A stretch of DNA of 64,000 nt from an uncultured Prevotellaceae bacterium (lineage in GTDB: Bacteria > Bacteroidota > Bacteroidia > Bacteroidales > Bacteroidaceae), in contig CACZMV010000007.1 in NCBI GenBank assembly GCA_902782305.1, positions 84,611 to 148,610 of the forward strand, read 5' to 3'. The translations under genes and the position numbers were made by a program. Below, piece by piece: positions 6,728 to 15,381 of the stretch; position 1 is the stretch's first letter; the number at the start of each line of letters is the position of its first letter. The notes under the pieces are model-generated. The model had not been told where the DNA came from. It did no database searches and saw nothing but the letters and a program-made list of their open reading frames with translations.

Positions 6728-7389
6728 TGCTTTTCAATACTTGAGTTAATCAATTGCTGGATGCTGAGGTTCTTGCGGAAGGCAATGGTAATGTTCTCCT
6801 CCTGATAGCCCATCTGGGTGAGCATGGGTACCAGCACGCGGGTGGCATTCTCCTGTGCTGTCTGAATCAAGCCCATGTTGGGCACATTGTCCAGAATGGA
6901 CTTGCGACCTTGTTGCTCGTAGTTGGTCAGCTCCTTATCGGTAAAATGCGAGCGGGTGAGTCCTACATATTCCTTAATCTCCTTCTGATTGATTTTCGAG
7001 CTGGTGAGCGTGATTTTCGGGTCGGGCAAGAGAATGGTAATCTTGTCGCCATGACGCTCAATGTTTTTCTCGGAGAAATCGGAGAAGTCGATATATGCTT
7101 TCAGCGTGGCGTCCATCGGAATGGCTACCTTGCGTTCGCCCAAAGGCAGGGGAATGTCGAATTCCTTGCTGAGGAAATTGCCTTTTAGACGGACCACATC
7201 GTCGTGGGTGACAATCTTGTGGATGTGGTATTCGGTGGTATAGAGCCTGGACGTCTTCTGAATCTGCATAATCAGCGAGGGTAACGTGTCGGTAACCACG
7301 GGTTCCGCTTCCTCGGCCTGTTCGCTGCTACAGGAAGAGGCCATGCCAATGATGGCTAGGAATAATATAAAAGGTAAAATCTGCTTCAT
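6724..7389 (-). CDS. DUF4230 lipoprotein
   Basis: 221 residues beginning with a lipoprotein signal (MKQILPFILFLAIIGMASSC, lipobox Cys at 20) and an acidic linker, then a DUF4230 domain: SRLYTTEYHIHKIV, FDIPLPLGERKVAIPMDATLKAYIDFSDF, ITILLPDPKITLTSSKI, and a C-terminal QMGYQEENITIAF. The family has no assigned reaction. It opens a three-gene operon (lipoprotein, membrane-anchored paralogue, AGCS symporter). A -7-like box TATCTTTG (7416-7409, minus) lies about 20 bases upstream of the ATG, but no TTTG at the usual -33 spacing was found. Confidence 0.8.
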   Translation of the reverse strand: MKQILPFILFLAIIGMASSCSSEQAEEAEPVVTDTLPSLIMQIQKTSRLYTTEYHIHKIVTHDDVVRLKGNFLSKEFDIPLPLGERKVAIPMDATLKAYIDFSDFSEKNIERHGDKITILLPDPKITLTSSKINQKEIKEYVGLTRSHFTDKELTNYEQQGRKSILDNVPNMGLIQTAQENATRVLVPMLTQMGYQEENITIAFRKNLSIQQLINSSIEKQ

Positions 7390-7419
7390 ATTATTGTATT
7401 ATTGCCTACAAAGATAATT

Positions 7420-7455
7420 AAAAAATATCAAAATGCACATAAAATGATATTTTTT
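7420..7455. terminator. A/T-rich hairpin in the 7390-7715 spacer
   Basis: AAAAAATATCA and TGATATTTTTT form an 11-bp stem with a 14-base loop, followed by T on the plus strand. It lies just upstream of the -7 box of the DUF4230 operon. It could stop plus-strand read-through or shape the promoter. The rest of the spacer is A/T-rich and holds only the elements listed next. Confidence 0.45.
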
Positions 7456-7617
7456 TTGTTTTTTCATTAAACATTTTCACTTCTTGTACGTCATAATGAT
7501 ATTAAGGGTAAAACCAACACATTACTCAATATATAAAAAATTAATGAAACATCATAGTGATTTAGGTTAACATAGTGTTTTTTTTAAAAAAAAAGCAAGC
7601 GTGCTTATCGTTTTGAG

Positions 7618-7691
7618 CGCTCCGTCGGATGACGGGGCGTTTCATTTTTATGCGAAATCCTTGTAGATTTCAAGGTTTTTTCGTACTTTTG
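7618..7691 (+). promoter_or_regulatory. Terminator-like stem followed by hairpin-promoter for the lipoprotein gene
   Basis: CGCTCCGTC and GACGGGGCG (7618-7639, loop GGAT, one wobble pair) are followed by TTTCATTTTT, a terminator-like unit. Then CCTTG and CAAGG (7659-7675) form a second stem, followed by TTTTTT, CG and the -7 box TACTTTTG (7684-7691). CTTG at 7660-7663 is a weak -33 candidate with a 20-base spacer. The ATG is at 7716. Confidence 0.5.
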
Positions 7692-7715
7692 TCCTCGAAA
7701 CAAGAAACGATAGAT

Positions 7716-8285
7716 ATGAAACAGATTTCCATCATTGCCTTGGCATGTGTTGTGCTGACCCTGTTGTCGGCTTGCGGAGGCAAGAAAAAGAGTGAGGATA
7801 TTATAGCCCCCAAGGTTGAGAAGGTAAAGCCGAAAGCTCCTGTTGCCATGCAGGAATATACGGACGAGCGCGATGTGGAATGGATAGGCAAGATTTATCA
7901 TGTGGCCATTCATCGTCATGCTTCCGATTCGCTGCCAATGGTGAAGGACGAGATAGGGCAGAAGTATAAAGACAATGTGTTCACCCTTGCCGTATCACGC
8001 AAGGATGGCTCCATATTCTTCAGTCGTTCGTTTACCAAGAAGGCGTTGAATTCCTATCTGGACGATGACTTCCGTAACACGGGAATCTTTGAGGGATTGG
8101 TGTTCGACAAGGTGGATGGCGACTGGCTGGTGTTTGCAGCCAGCGTGGGACATCCGCAGACGGATGAGTATATTCCCTTGATTATCCGTTTGTCGAGAAT
8201 GGGCGAGCTGGTCATCAAACGGGATGTACAGATGGATACCAGCAATGTAGACAACGAGAATATAGAAAACGAGGACGAAGTTTAA
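7716..8285 (+). CDS. DUF4738-like lipoprotein
   Basis: 189 residues. The start at 7716 is chosen because it gives a clean lipoprotein signal (MKQISIIALACVVLTLLSAC, Cys at 20) and lies just after the promoter; a longer in-frame start at 7629 would put the promoter inside the gene. After a Lys-rich linker comes a domain rich in strands (WIGKIYHVAIHRHASDSLPMV, VFTLAVSRKDGSIFFSRSF, GVFDK-type and FAASVGHPQTDEYIPLIIRLS segments). This resembles Bacteroidales DUF4738 proteins; that match is from memory. Function unknown. The tail is acidic, and its last codons form the terminator stem. Confidence 0.75.
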   Translation: MKQISIIALACVVLTLLSACGGKKKSEDIIAPKVEKVKPKAPVAMQEYTDERDVEWIGKIYHVAIHRHASDSLPMVKDEIGQKYKDNVFTLAVSRKDGSIFFSRSFTKKALNSYLDDDFRNTGIFEGLVFDKVDGDWLVFAASVGHPQTDEYIPLIIRLSRMGELVIKRDVQMDTSNVDNENIENEDEV

Positions 8286-8304
8286 TTCGTCCTCTTATTT
8301 TTTT
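8271..8304 (+). terminator. Intrinsic terminator overlapping the lipoprotein stop
   Basis: GAGGACGAA (8271-8279) pairs with TTCGTCCTC (8286-8294) around a loop that contains the TAA stop, then TTATTTTTTT. The last codons of the gene thus form the left arm. Confidence 0.85.
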
Positions 8305-8322
8305 CATTCTATCACGTTGTGC

Positions 8323-9048
8323 TTATTTGAGACACTCCATGATGCTGTACCAAGCGTCACTGAGTGCAGTCATGCGGGGGAAGATGAGATTGGCTCCCTC
8401 GTTGGCCAGCATCTCGTCGGGTAGGGGACCCGTGTTGACGGCAATGGTGAAGCATTGGGCTGCAACAGCTGCTCTGACACCCAGTGGCGCATTCTCCACC
8501 ACCATCGCTTCCCAAGGATGGACGCCACATTTCTCCATTCCTTTCAGATAAGGTTCGGGAGCGGGCTTTCCGTGTTTCACGTCGAAGGCTGTAACCATCA
8601 GGTCTTTGCTCACCAAGCCCTGAAGGTCGCTTTCCAACTTGTCCAGCAGCACGTGTTGGGCACTGCCCGTCACGATGCAAATGTTCAGTCCGCAGGCCTT
8701 GATTTGCTCCATCAGTTGCTGGATGCCAGGCATCAGTTCGGCGGGTTTGCAGGCTGCAAACAACTCCGACTTGTGGGCATACATTTTCTGCGCCTCTTCT
8801 TCGCTGACCTCACGGCCCCATTGTTTTCTGGCGAGCTTCTGGATGGTTTCCACACCCCTCATGCCCTCGTATTCGTAGGCTCCGCTGGGGGGCATCTCCA
8901 GTCCGAAGTCGGCCATTGCCTGGCTCCATGAACAGGAGTGGTTAGGCATGGAGTCGTAGATGACACCATCCATATCAAAAAGCACGGCTTTCGGGCAAAA
9001 CCGCTCAAAACCGTGCTTCTCTATGTATTGCTTAATAGAATTTTTCAC
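8323..9048 (-). CDS. HAD-family phosphatase, beta-phosphoglucomutase-like
   Basis: 241 residues of the haloacid dehalogenase superfamily with a helical cap after motif I. Motif I is AVLFDMDGVIYDSMPNH (DxD), motif II NICIVTGSAQ, motif III with Lys in KHGKPAPEPYL, and motif IV MVVENAPLGVRAAVAA. These proteins dephosphorylate or isomerise small sugar phosphates; the substrate cannot be told. It starts at GTG, because the conserved domain begins too early for the next ATG, and that GTG lies inside a GTGAA repeat. It follows pgi after ten bases, suggesting sugar-phosphate housekeeping. Confidence 0.85.
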   Translation of the reverse strand: MKNSIKQYIEKHGFERFCPKAVLFDMDGVIYDSMPNHSCSWSQAMADFGLEMPPSGAYEYEGMRGVETIQKLARKQWGREVSEEEAQKMYAHKSELFAACKPAELMPGIQQLMEQIKACGLNICIVTGSAQHVLLDKLESDLQGLVSKDLMVTAFDVKHGKPAPEPYLKGMEKCGVHPWEAMVVENAPLGVRAAVAAQCFTIAVNTGPLPDEMLANEGANLIFPRMTALSDAWYSIMECLK

Positions 9049-9072
9049 TTTTCACTAATCACTTTTCACTTT
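9042..9072. repeat. GTGAAAA-type heptad repeat at the pgi/HAD junction
   Basis: On the minus strand AGTGAAAAGTGATTAGTGAA continues as AAGTGAAAA. It supplies the last residues and TGA stop of pgi (SEK, stop 9061-9059) and the GTG start of the phosphatase gene (9048-9046). Confidence 0.8.
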
Positions 9073-10414
9073 CGAGGCGCTCCTTGATAGCCTTTGACTC
9101 TGCCTCATAGCCGGGCTTCTCGAGCAGGGCAAACATGTTCTTCTTGTAAGCCTCTACACCAGGCTGGTTGAAGGGGTTCACCTCGAGCAGGTTTCCGCTG
9201 ATGCCACAAGCAACCTCAAAGAAGTAGATGAGTTGGCCGATGTAGTATTCGTTCAGCTTAGGAACACTGATGCGCATGTTGGGCACACCACCATCCACGT
9301 GAGCCAGACGAGTACCCAGCTCTGCCATCTTGTTCACCTCGTCTACGCGCTTGCCAGCGAGGAAGTTCAGACCGTCCAGATTCTCTTCGTCCTCAGGGAA
9401 GAGCAACTTCTTCTCGGGCTCCTCGATGCTGATAACGGTTTCGAAGATGGTACGCTCGCCATCCTGAATCCACTGACCCATAGAGTGCAGGTCGGTAGTG
9501 AAATCAACGCTTGCGGGGAAGATGCCCTTCTTGTCCTTACCCTCAGACTCGCCATAGAGCTGTTTCCACCACTCTGAGAAAAAGTGCAGCTTAGGCTGGT
9601 AGTTCACCATGATCTCAATCTTCTTGCCTTTGCCATAGAGGGCGTTACGAACAGCGGCATACTGAGCAGCAGGGTTCTCCTCGAAAGGTACGCTGGGAGC
9701 ACAAGCCTTCTCCATGTCCTGAGCACCACCTACCAGTGCCTTAACGTCGAAACCAGCGCAAGCGATAGGCAGCAGACCTACAGGAGTGAGTACAGAGAAG
9801 CGGCCACCTACGTTGTCGGGGATGATGAAGCTCTTGTAGCCTTCCTTGTCAGCGCAAGTACGAGCAGCACCACGCTTGGCATCCGTAACGGCAACAATTA
9901 CCTTCTTGGCTTCCTCCTTACCACGCTGAGCCTCGCACTGCTTCTTCAGCAGACGGAAAGTCAGAGCGGTCTCAGTGGTAGTACCAGACTTGGAGATATT
10001 GATAACACCGAATTTCTTGCCTTTCAGGTATTCGGTCAACTCGAAGAGATAGTCCTCGCCGATGTTGTTACCAGCAAAGAGAATGATAGGATTCTTCTTG
10101 TCCTGAATCAGCCAGCCAAACGAGTTGCTCAATGCCTCGATGACGGCACGGGCACCCAGATAGCTACCACCAATACCTGCAACAACTACAGCCTCGCAAT
10201 TGTCGCGCAATACCTTGGCTGTTGCCTCAATCTCGTCGAGGAAGGCAGGAGTGATTTCTGTGGGCAGATGCAACCATCCTAAGAAGTCGTTACCAGGGCA
10301 TGTCCCATTTTCCAAAGCCTGCTGAGCGGCCTTTACCTTAGGCTCGAAAGCCTTCACTGCGCCTGCCTCGAGGAAGCAAGCGGCCTTTGTGATGTCAAGT
10401 TTAATGTTGTTCAT
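9059..10414 (-). CDS. pgi: Glucose-6-phosphate isomerase
   Basis: 451 residues, the short bacterial form of Pgi, interconverting glucose 6-phosphate and fructose 6-phosphate in the cytoplasm. Signature regions are [38 protein letters not shown] (sugar-phosphate loop), [19 protein letters not shown] (PGI signature 1-like) and the C-terminal [19 protein letters not shown] with the catalytic region. The gene lies between gpsA upstream and the HAD phosphatase downstream on the same strand. Its final codons and stop come from a GTGAA repeat. Confidence 0.96.
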   Translation of the reverse strand: MNNIKLDITKAACFLEAGAVKAFEPKVKAAQQALENGTCPGNDFLGWLHLPTEITPAFLDEIEATAKVLRDNCEAVVVAGIGGSYLGARAVIEALSNSFGWLIQDKKNPIILFAGNNIGEDYLFELTEYLKGKKFGVINISKSGTTTETALTFRLLKKQCEAQRGKEEAKKVIVAVTDAKRGAARTCADKEGYKSFIIPDNVGGRFSVLTPVGLLPIACAGFDVKALVGGAQDMEKACAPSVPFEENPAAQYAAVRNALYGKGKKIEIMVNYQPKLHFFSEWWKQLYGESEGKDKKGIFPASVDFTTDLHSMGQWIQDGERTIFETVISIEEPEKKLLFPEDEENLDGLNFLAGKRVDEVNKMAELGTRLAHVDGGVPNMRISVPKLNEYYIGQLIYFFEVACGISGNLLEVNPFNQPGVEAYKKNMFALLEKPGYEAESKAIKERLESEK

Positions 10415-10436
10415 AATAATACGTTATAGTTTTGTC

Positions 10437-11432
10437 TTATCTAAATGAGTCTGTTAAGAGCTTAATCTCAATCTGTGGCGATATGCGCTCGTACAATATA
10501 TTATATACGGCATCGAGAATGGGCATGTTGACATGACAGTGACGATTGATTTCCTTCATACACTTGGTGCCGAAATAGCCTTCAGCAATCATCTCCATCT
10601 CAATTTGTGCCGACTTCACGCTATAGCCCTTGCCAATCATCGTACCGAAGGTACGGTTTCTTGAGAAGTTGCTGTAGCCTGTTACCAGCAAGTCACCCAG
10701 ATAGACACTGTCTGCAATGTTACGCTCGATAGGGTGTACCACTTTCAGGAATCGGGCCATCTCCTGTACAGCATTGGATATCAGCACGGCTTGGAAGTTG
10801 TCGCCAAACTTCAGACCGTTACAGATGCCAGCAGCAATGGCATAGACATTCTTCAGCACACTGGAATATTCGATACCAATCACATCGGTTGATGTCTTGG
10901 TCTTGATGTATTCGCTGGTCAGTACATCAGCAAATGCCTCTGCTTTCTCGCGGTCTGCACACCCCACCGTTAGGTAGCTCAGTCGTTCCAAAGCTACTTC
11001 CTCGGCATGCGAAGGACCTCCAATGCACGCCAGATTCTCATAGGGCACATCGTAAACCTGATGGAAATATTCTGAGCATATCAGGTTTTCATCAGGAACA
11101 ATACCCTTGATGGCTGTCACGATATACTTGTCGCGAAGACGCGTCTTCAGCTTCTTTAAGTGGCTCTTGAGGTAGGGCGAAGGGGTGACGAACACCAATG
11201 TGTCGTATTGCTGAACTATCTTGTTCAGGTCAGACGAGAAATAAATCTCGTCAATGTTGAAGTGAACGCTCATGAGGTAGGCGGGGTTATGGCCCAGTCT
11301 TCTGAAATCCTCAATGCGGTCGTCTCTGCGCATATACCAGCCAATGTGGTGAGTGTGTCCCACCACGATTTTGGCTATTGCCGTTGCCCACGAACCTCCG
11401 CCAATGATGGCTATGCGTCCACAATCGTACAT
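10437..11432 (-). CDS. gpsA: NAD(P)-dependent glycerol-3-phosphate dehydrogenase
   Basis: 331 residues. The N-terminal Rossmann fold begins IAIIGGGSWATAIAKIV (GxGxWG/A type), followed by FVTPSPYLKSHL, VTAIKGIVPDEN, ACIGGPSHAEEVA and the C-terminal helical domain with YSSVLKNVYAIAAGICNGLKFGDNF, which carries the catalytic Lys. It reduces dihydroxyacetone phosphate to sn-glycerol 3-phosphate for phospholipid synthesis. It sits 18 bases after lysS and 22 bases before pgi. Confidence 0.95.
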   Translation of the reverse strand: MYDCGRIAIIGGGSWATAIAKIVVGHTHHIGWYMRRDDRIEDFRRLGHNPAYLMSVHFNIDEIYFSSDLNKIVQQYDTLVFVTPSPYLKSHLKKLKTRLRDKYIVTAIKGIVPDENLICSEYFHQVYDVPYENLACIGGPSHAEEVALERLSYLTVGCADREKAEAFADVLTSEYIKTKTSTDVIGIEYSSVLKNVYAIAAGICNGLKFGDNFQAVLISNAVQEMARFLKVVHPIERNIADSVYLGDLLVTGYSNFSRNRTFGTMIGKGYSVKSAQIEMEMIAEGYFGTKCMKEINRHCHVNMPILDAVYNILYERISPQIEIKLLTDSFR

Positions 11433-11450
11433 CTTATTTACAATTTACAA

Positions 11451-13235
11451 TTATTGCGCCTTCTCTATCCATGCGGCCACGTCGTCGACGGAGGGCTTTT
11501 GCATGTCGAGCTTGTATTTCTTGAAAATCTCGCCAATCTTCTGCTGCAGACCCTGGGGCTTCTCGTCCTTGATGTTGGTAATCAGGTTGAAACCAGCCTT
11601 GCGGAGTACTGGAACGATGTCCTCAGGAACACCAATCTCAGCCCACTCAGCTACAGACGACTGAGGAATCTTCTGCTCAGGCTTCATCTGTGGGAACAGC
11701 ATCACCTCGCCAATAGCAAACTTACCTGTGAGCAGCATCACCAAACGGTCAATACCAATACCGATACCGAAGGTAGGAGGCATACCGTACTGTAGGGCGC
11801 GCAGGAAGTCGTGGTCGATGATCATAGCCTCGTCGTCGCCCTTGTCAGCAAGCTTCATCTGCTCGATGAAACGCTCCTCTTGATCGATAGGATCGTTGAG
11901 CTCAGAATAGGCGTTGGCCAGCTCCTTTCCGTTCACCATCAGTTCGAAACGCTCAGTGAGACCGGGCTTAGAACGGTGCATCTTGGTAAGTGGCGACATC
12001 TCAACAGGATAGTCGGTAATGAAGGTAGGCTGGATGAAGGTGCCCTCGCAGAACTCACCAAAGAGTTCGTCGATGAGTTTACCCTTACCCATGGTCTCGT
12101 CTACATCCATTCCCTTAGAGAGGCAGAACGCACGAATCTCGTCCTCGGTCTTGCCATCGCAGTCGAAACCGGTCTTCTCCTTGATAGCATCGAGGATAGG
12201 CAGGCGACGGAATGGAGCCTTGAAGGAGATAACCTTACCATCAATCTCAACCTCGGGCTTGCCATTCACGGCAGTACAAATCTCCTCGAGCATCTTCTCG
12301 GTGAAGGTCATACCCCACAGCAGGTCCTTATAGCTGACATAAAGCTCCATGCAGGTGAACTCAGGGTTGTGGGTCTTGTCCATACCCTCGTTGCGGAAGT
12401 TCTTACCCATCTCGTAAACACCCTCGAAACCGCCTACGATGAGGCGCTTCAGATAGAGCTCGGTGGCAATGCGCATGTACATGTCCTGATTCAGGGCATT
12501 GAAGTGGGTGATGAATGGACGGGCTGATGCACCACCTGCAATGCTCTGCAGGATAGGTGTGTCAACCTCGGTATAACCAGCCTCGTCGAGAATGCGACGC
12601 ATGGTGCGGATGATGGTGGCACGCTTTAGGAAGGTATCCTTCACGCCAGCGTTGACAATCAAGTCAACGTAGCGCTGACGATATCGCAATTCAGGATCAT
12701 CGAATGCGTCATATACTTTGCCTTCTGCATCCGTCTTGACGACGGGCAGTGGCTTCAAACTCTTGCTTAGTACGGTCATTTCCATGACGTGAACGCTAAT
12801 CTCGCCAGTCTTCGTGCGGAACACGAAACCTTTCACGCCAATGAAGTCGCCCAAATCGAGGAGCTTCTTGAAGACAATGTTATAAAGATCTTTGTTTTCG
12901 TCAGGACAGATGGCGTCACGCTGTACATAAACCTGAATACGACCTTTGGAGTCCTGCAACTTGGCAAAGGCAGCCTTACCCATGATGCTCTTGCTCATGA
13001 TTCGTCCTGCGATGCTTACCATACGGCTGTTCTCGGGTGTAGGCGTCTCGCGTACATCGTTGCCTTCCTCGTCTTTTCCTATAATGGGCAGGTCTTCAAA
13101 ATTCTCAATAATATCTGTGCTCCATGCATTTACGGGATATTCTGCTGCGGGGTAGGGGTTGATACCCATGTCACGCAACTGCTGCAGACTTTCGCGTCTG
13201 CCAATTTCTTGTTCACTGAGTTCTAAAACGTTCAT
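11451..13235 (-). CDS. lysS: Lysyl-tRNA synthetase, class II
   Basis: 594 residues. An OB-fold anticodon-binding domain (about 55-170, GRIMSKSIMGKAAFAKLQD) precedes the class II catalytic core: motif 1 around GYTEVDTPILQSIAGGA, motif 2 YEMGKNFRNEGMDKTHNPEFTCMELY, motif 3 GIGIDRLVMLLTG. Beyond about residue 510 there is a tail of roughly 80 residues (VPEDIVPVLRKAGF to AAWIEKAQ) not present in E. coli LysS but seen in Bacteroidetes versions. It heads the operon lysS-gpsA-pgi-HAD. The first ATG after the promoter is used. Confidence 0.96.
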   Translation of the reverse strand: MNVLELSEQEIGRRESLQQLRDMGINPYPAAEYPVNAWSTDIIENFEDLPIIGKDEEGNDVRETPTPENSRMVSIAGRIMSKSIMGKAAFAKLQDSKGRIQVYVQRDAICPDENKDLYNIVFKKLLDLGDFIGVKGFVFRTKTGEISVHVMEMTVLSKSLKPLPVVKTDAEGKVYDAFDDPELRYRQRYVDLIVNAGVKDTFLKRATIIRTMRRILDEAGYTEVDTPILQSIAGGASARPFITHFNALNQDMYMRIATELYLKRLIVGGFEGVYEMGKNFRNEGMDKTHNPEFTCMELYVSYKDLLWGMTFTEKMLEEICTAVNGKPEVEIDGKVISFKAPFRRLPILDAIKEKTGFDCDGKTEDEIRAFCLSKGMDVDETMGKGKLIDELFGEFCEGTFIQPTFITDYPVEMSPLTKMHRSKPGLTERFELMVNGKELANAYSELNDPIDQEERFIEQMKLADKGDDEAMIIDHDFLRALQYGMPPTFGIGIGIDRLVMLLTGKFAIGEVMLFPQMKPEQKIPQSSVAEWAEIGVPEDIVPVLRKAGFNLITNIKDEKPQGLQQKIGEIFKKYKLDMQKPSVDDVAAWIEKAQ

Positions 13236-13262
13236 TTCTTATTTATCTATATAAATTCTGTG

Positions 13263-13270
13263 CAAAGTTA
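13263..13270 (-). promoter_or_regulatory. Probable -7 box of the lysS operon
   Basis: TAACTTTG on the minus strand, 28 bases before the lysS ATG. No clear TTTG at the usual distance upstream. Confidence 0.45.
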
Positions 13271-13340
13271 CAAAAATATTCTGATTCTTCCTTCCTTTTA
13301 TGCTTTTTTTACTATTCCTCAACGAAAACAAAAGAAAAAA

Positions 13341-13372
13341 TTTGGCAGATTGAAGAATATTGTATAACTTTG
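13341..13372 (+). promoter_or_regulatory. Promoter of the ROK-menI-menF operon
   Basis: TTTG (13341-13344), a 20-base spacer and TAACTTTG (13365-13372), 25 bases before the ATG at 13398. Confidence 0.75.
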
Positions 13373-13397
13373 TCGCAAACTATAGTAAAACACTACT

Positions 13398-14378
13398 ATG
13401 ATAATAGACAATATCAAAACACGGGTTGTTGCAGTGGATATTAATGTTGACAAGACGATTTGTGCCATCGTTGATGTCCGTGGAAATTTGATAGACACCT
13501 GTAATTTTGCAACTTCAGACTATCCTGACATTGGTAATTTTATAGCTGTGCTATGTGACCATGTGATGGAACTCACTGAGAGAAATGGTGGGTATGAGTC
13601 GATACGCTCAGTAGGTATAGCCTCGCCTAGTGGAAATGTTCGAACGGGATGTCTGGAAAATGCCCCGAATATGCCTTGGAAGGGTGTAGTGCCCTTGGCT
13701 GCTATGTTGCGCGACCGTTTGGGATTAGCGGTTGCATTGGGCAATAATGCGCATGTGATGGCGCTGGCTGAGAACACGTTCGGTGCTGCTCATGGTATGC
13801 GCGACTTTGTGGTTGTCTCGCTGGGCAGTGGTATGGGTAGTTGTTTCTTTAGCAATGGTACGGCTCATCTGGGAAATAACGGTTTTGCAGGTGAGATTGG
13901 CCATACGTGTGTAGAATATAAAGGTCGTCCGTGTGGTTGTGGAAAATTAGGTTGCTTGGAAGCCTATACAGCCACCAAGGGTATCTTGCGTACAGCGTCG
14001 GAGGTGATGGCAGAGAGTGACAAACCATCGAAGATGAGACAGGTAGAGAAACTGACTCCCCACATGATTGCAGAATTTTGCGACCTGGGTGACGAATTGT
14101 CTATCGAGGTCTATCGTCGTACAGGCTATTGGCTGGGCGTAGGATTGGCAAACTATTGTTCAGTGTTGAACCCAGAGGCTGTCATCTTCACGGGCATTAT
14201 CTCACGTGCAGGCAAATGGATTCTGGAACCTGCAAATGCAGCTTTTGAGGAGCATGTATTCCATAATATACAAGGGAAGGTTAAATTTATTCTTTCTACC
14301 TTGGATGACCATGATCGCAACCTTCTGGGGGCAAGCGTACTGGCATGGGAGGTAAAGGAGTATTCATTGTTTAAGTAA
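13398..14378 (+). CDS. ROK-family protein, first of a tandem pair, degenerate
   Basis: 326 residues of the ROK (repressor, ORF, kinase) family. It keeps the Zn site (H169, C179, C181, C186 in GHTCVEYKGRPCGCGKLGC) and the ATP loop SLGSGMGSCF. Two catalytic positions differ. The phosphate loop normally DxGGTK reads DINVDKT, and the catalytic Asp of the NDAN/NDAH motif is Asn117 (GNNAH). The neighbouring copy keeps that Asp. There is no N-terminal HTH, so it is not a ROK repressor. I infer a catalytically impaired sugar-kinase paralogue, possibly a partner subunit of the second copy. Confidence 0.82.
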   Translation: MIIDNIKTRVVAVDINVDKTICAIVDVRGNLIDTCNFATSDYPDIGNFIAVLCDHVMELTERNGGYESIRSVGIASPSGNVRTGCLENAPNMPWKGVVPLAAMLRDRLGLAVALGNNAHVMALAENTFGAAHGMRDFVVVSLGSGMGSCFFSNGTAHLGNNGFAGEIGHTCVEYKGRPCGCGKLGCLEAYTATKGILRTASEVMAESDKPSKMRQVEKLTPHMIAEFCDLGDELSIEVYRRTGYWLGVGLANYCSVLNPEAVIFTGIISRAGKWILEPANAAFEEHVFHNIQGKVKFILSTLDDHDRNLLGASVLAWEVKEYSLFK

Positions 14379-14394
14379 CTTGGAGCCTGAATAG

Positions 14395-15381
14395 ATGATG
14401 ACAAGTAGTGTGATAAAGACAAGAGTTGTAGGCATTGACATCGGGGTGAACGAAACCACTATCGCCATTGTTGACTTGCGAGGAGCAATCCTGGCACAAG
14501 ATTCTTTGAGGACCTCTGACTTTCCTTTGGTAAACAACTATGTTGAGGCTTTGAGCGAACGTATTGTCTTGATGGCAGAGGCAAACGGTGGCTACGAAGT
14601 AGTGCGCTCTGTAGGTGTCAGTGCGCCCAGTGCCAACTTCCTGACGGGATGCATTGAGAATGCTGGCAATATGCCTTGGAAGGGTGTAGTTCCCCTGGCT
14701 GCTATGTTGCGCGATCGTGTAGGTTTGGCAGTTGCATTAGGTAACGATGCCCATGCTACGGCGATGGGTGAGTTTGTGTATGGTTCTGCCCATGGAATGG
14801 AAAACTTTATCGTGGTGTCCTTAGGGCACGGAGGCTTGGGCAGTTGTTTCTTCTCTGGTGGTCATCCTCATCTGGGTAATGGTGGCTATGCTGGTGAGTT
14901 GGGTCATACCTGTGTGGTTGATGGAGGGCGTCCTTGTACTTGTGGCAGAAAGGGCTGTCTGGAGGAATATGCTTCAGACCGTGGTATCGTAAAGACAGCT
15001 AAGGATATTATGGCAGAGACGGACGAACCGAGTTTGATGCGTGAGTTGCCTGAACTCACCCCTATGACCATTGGCGAGTGTTGCGACAAAGGCGACAAGT
15101 TAGCCAAGAAAGTTTATGAAGTAACAGGTCTCTATCTGGGCATGGGACTGGCTAACTATGCTTCGGTGATTAACCCAGAGGCAATCATCCTGACGGGTGA
15201 ATTGACGGAGGCTGCCAAATGGTTCATGGAACCGTTGATGGCATCGTTCGATGAACATGTGTTCGGCAATATCCGTGGTAAGGTGAAGGTACAGGTCTCT
15301 GTGCTCGACAATCACGAACGAGATGTGTTGGGAGCCAGTGCATTGGCCTGGATGGTGAAAGAATACTCATTATTCTTATGA
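14395..15381 (+). CDS. ROK-family sugar kinase, probable glucokinase
   Basis: 328 residues, closely related over its full length to the gene before it (for example both have NMPWKGVVPLAAMLRDR). This copy retains GIDIGVNET and the catalytic Asp118 (GNDAH), plus the Zn motif GHTC with CTCGRKGC. The ATP-side loop reads SLGHGGLGSCF, with a residue more than the first copy. ROK kinases of this size phosphorylate glucose, fructose or N-acetyl-hexosamines; glucose is the most common in Bacteroidetes but is inferred. Its stop overlaps menI by four bases, linking it to the menaquinone operon by position only. Confidence 0.85.
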   Translation: MMTSSVIKTRVVGIDIGVNETTIAIVDLRGAILAQDSLRTSDFPLVNNYVEALSERIVLMAEANGGYEVVRSVGVSAPSANFLTGCIENAGNMPWKGVVPLAAMLRDRVGLAVALGNDAHATAMGEFVYGSAHGMENFIVVSLGHGGLGSCFFSGGHPHLGNGGYAGELGHTCVVDGGRPCTCGRKGCLEEYASDRGIVKTAKDIMAETDEPSLMRELPELTPMTIGECCDKGDKLAKKVYEVTGLYLGMGLANYASVINPEAIILTGELTEAAKWFMEPLMASFDEHVFGNIRGKVKVQVSVLDNHERDVLGASALAWMVKEYSLFL

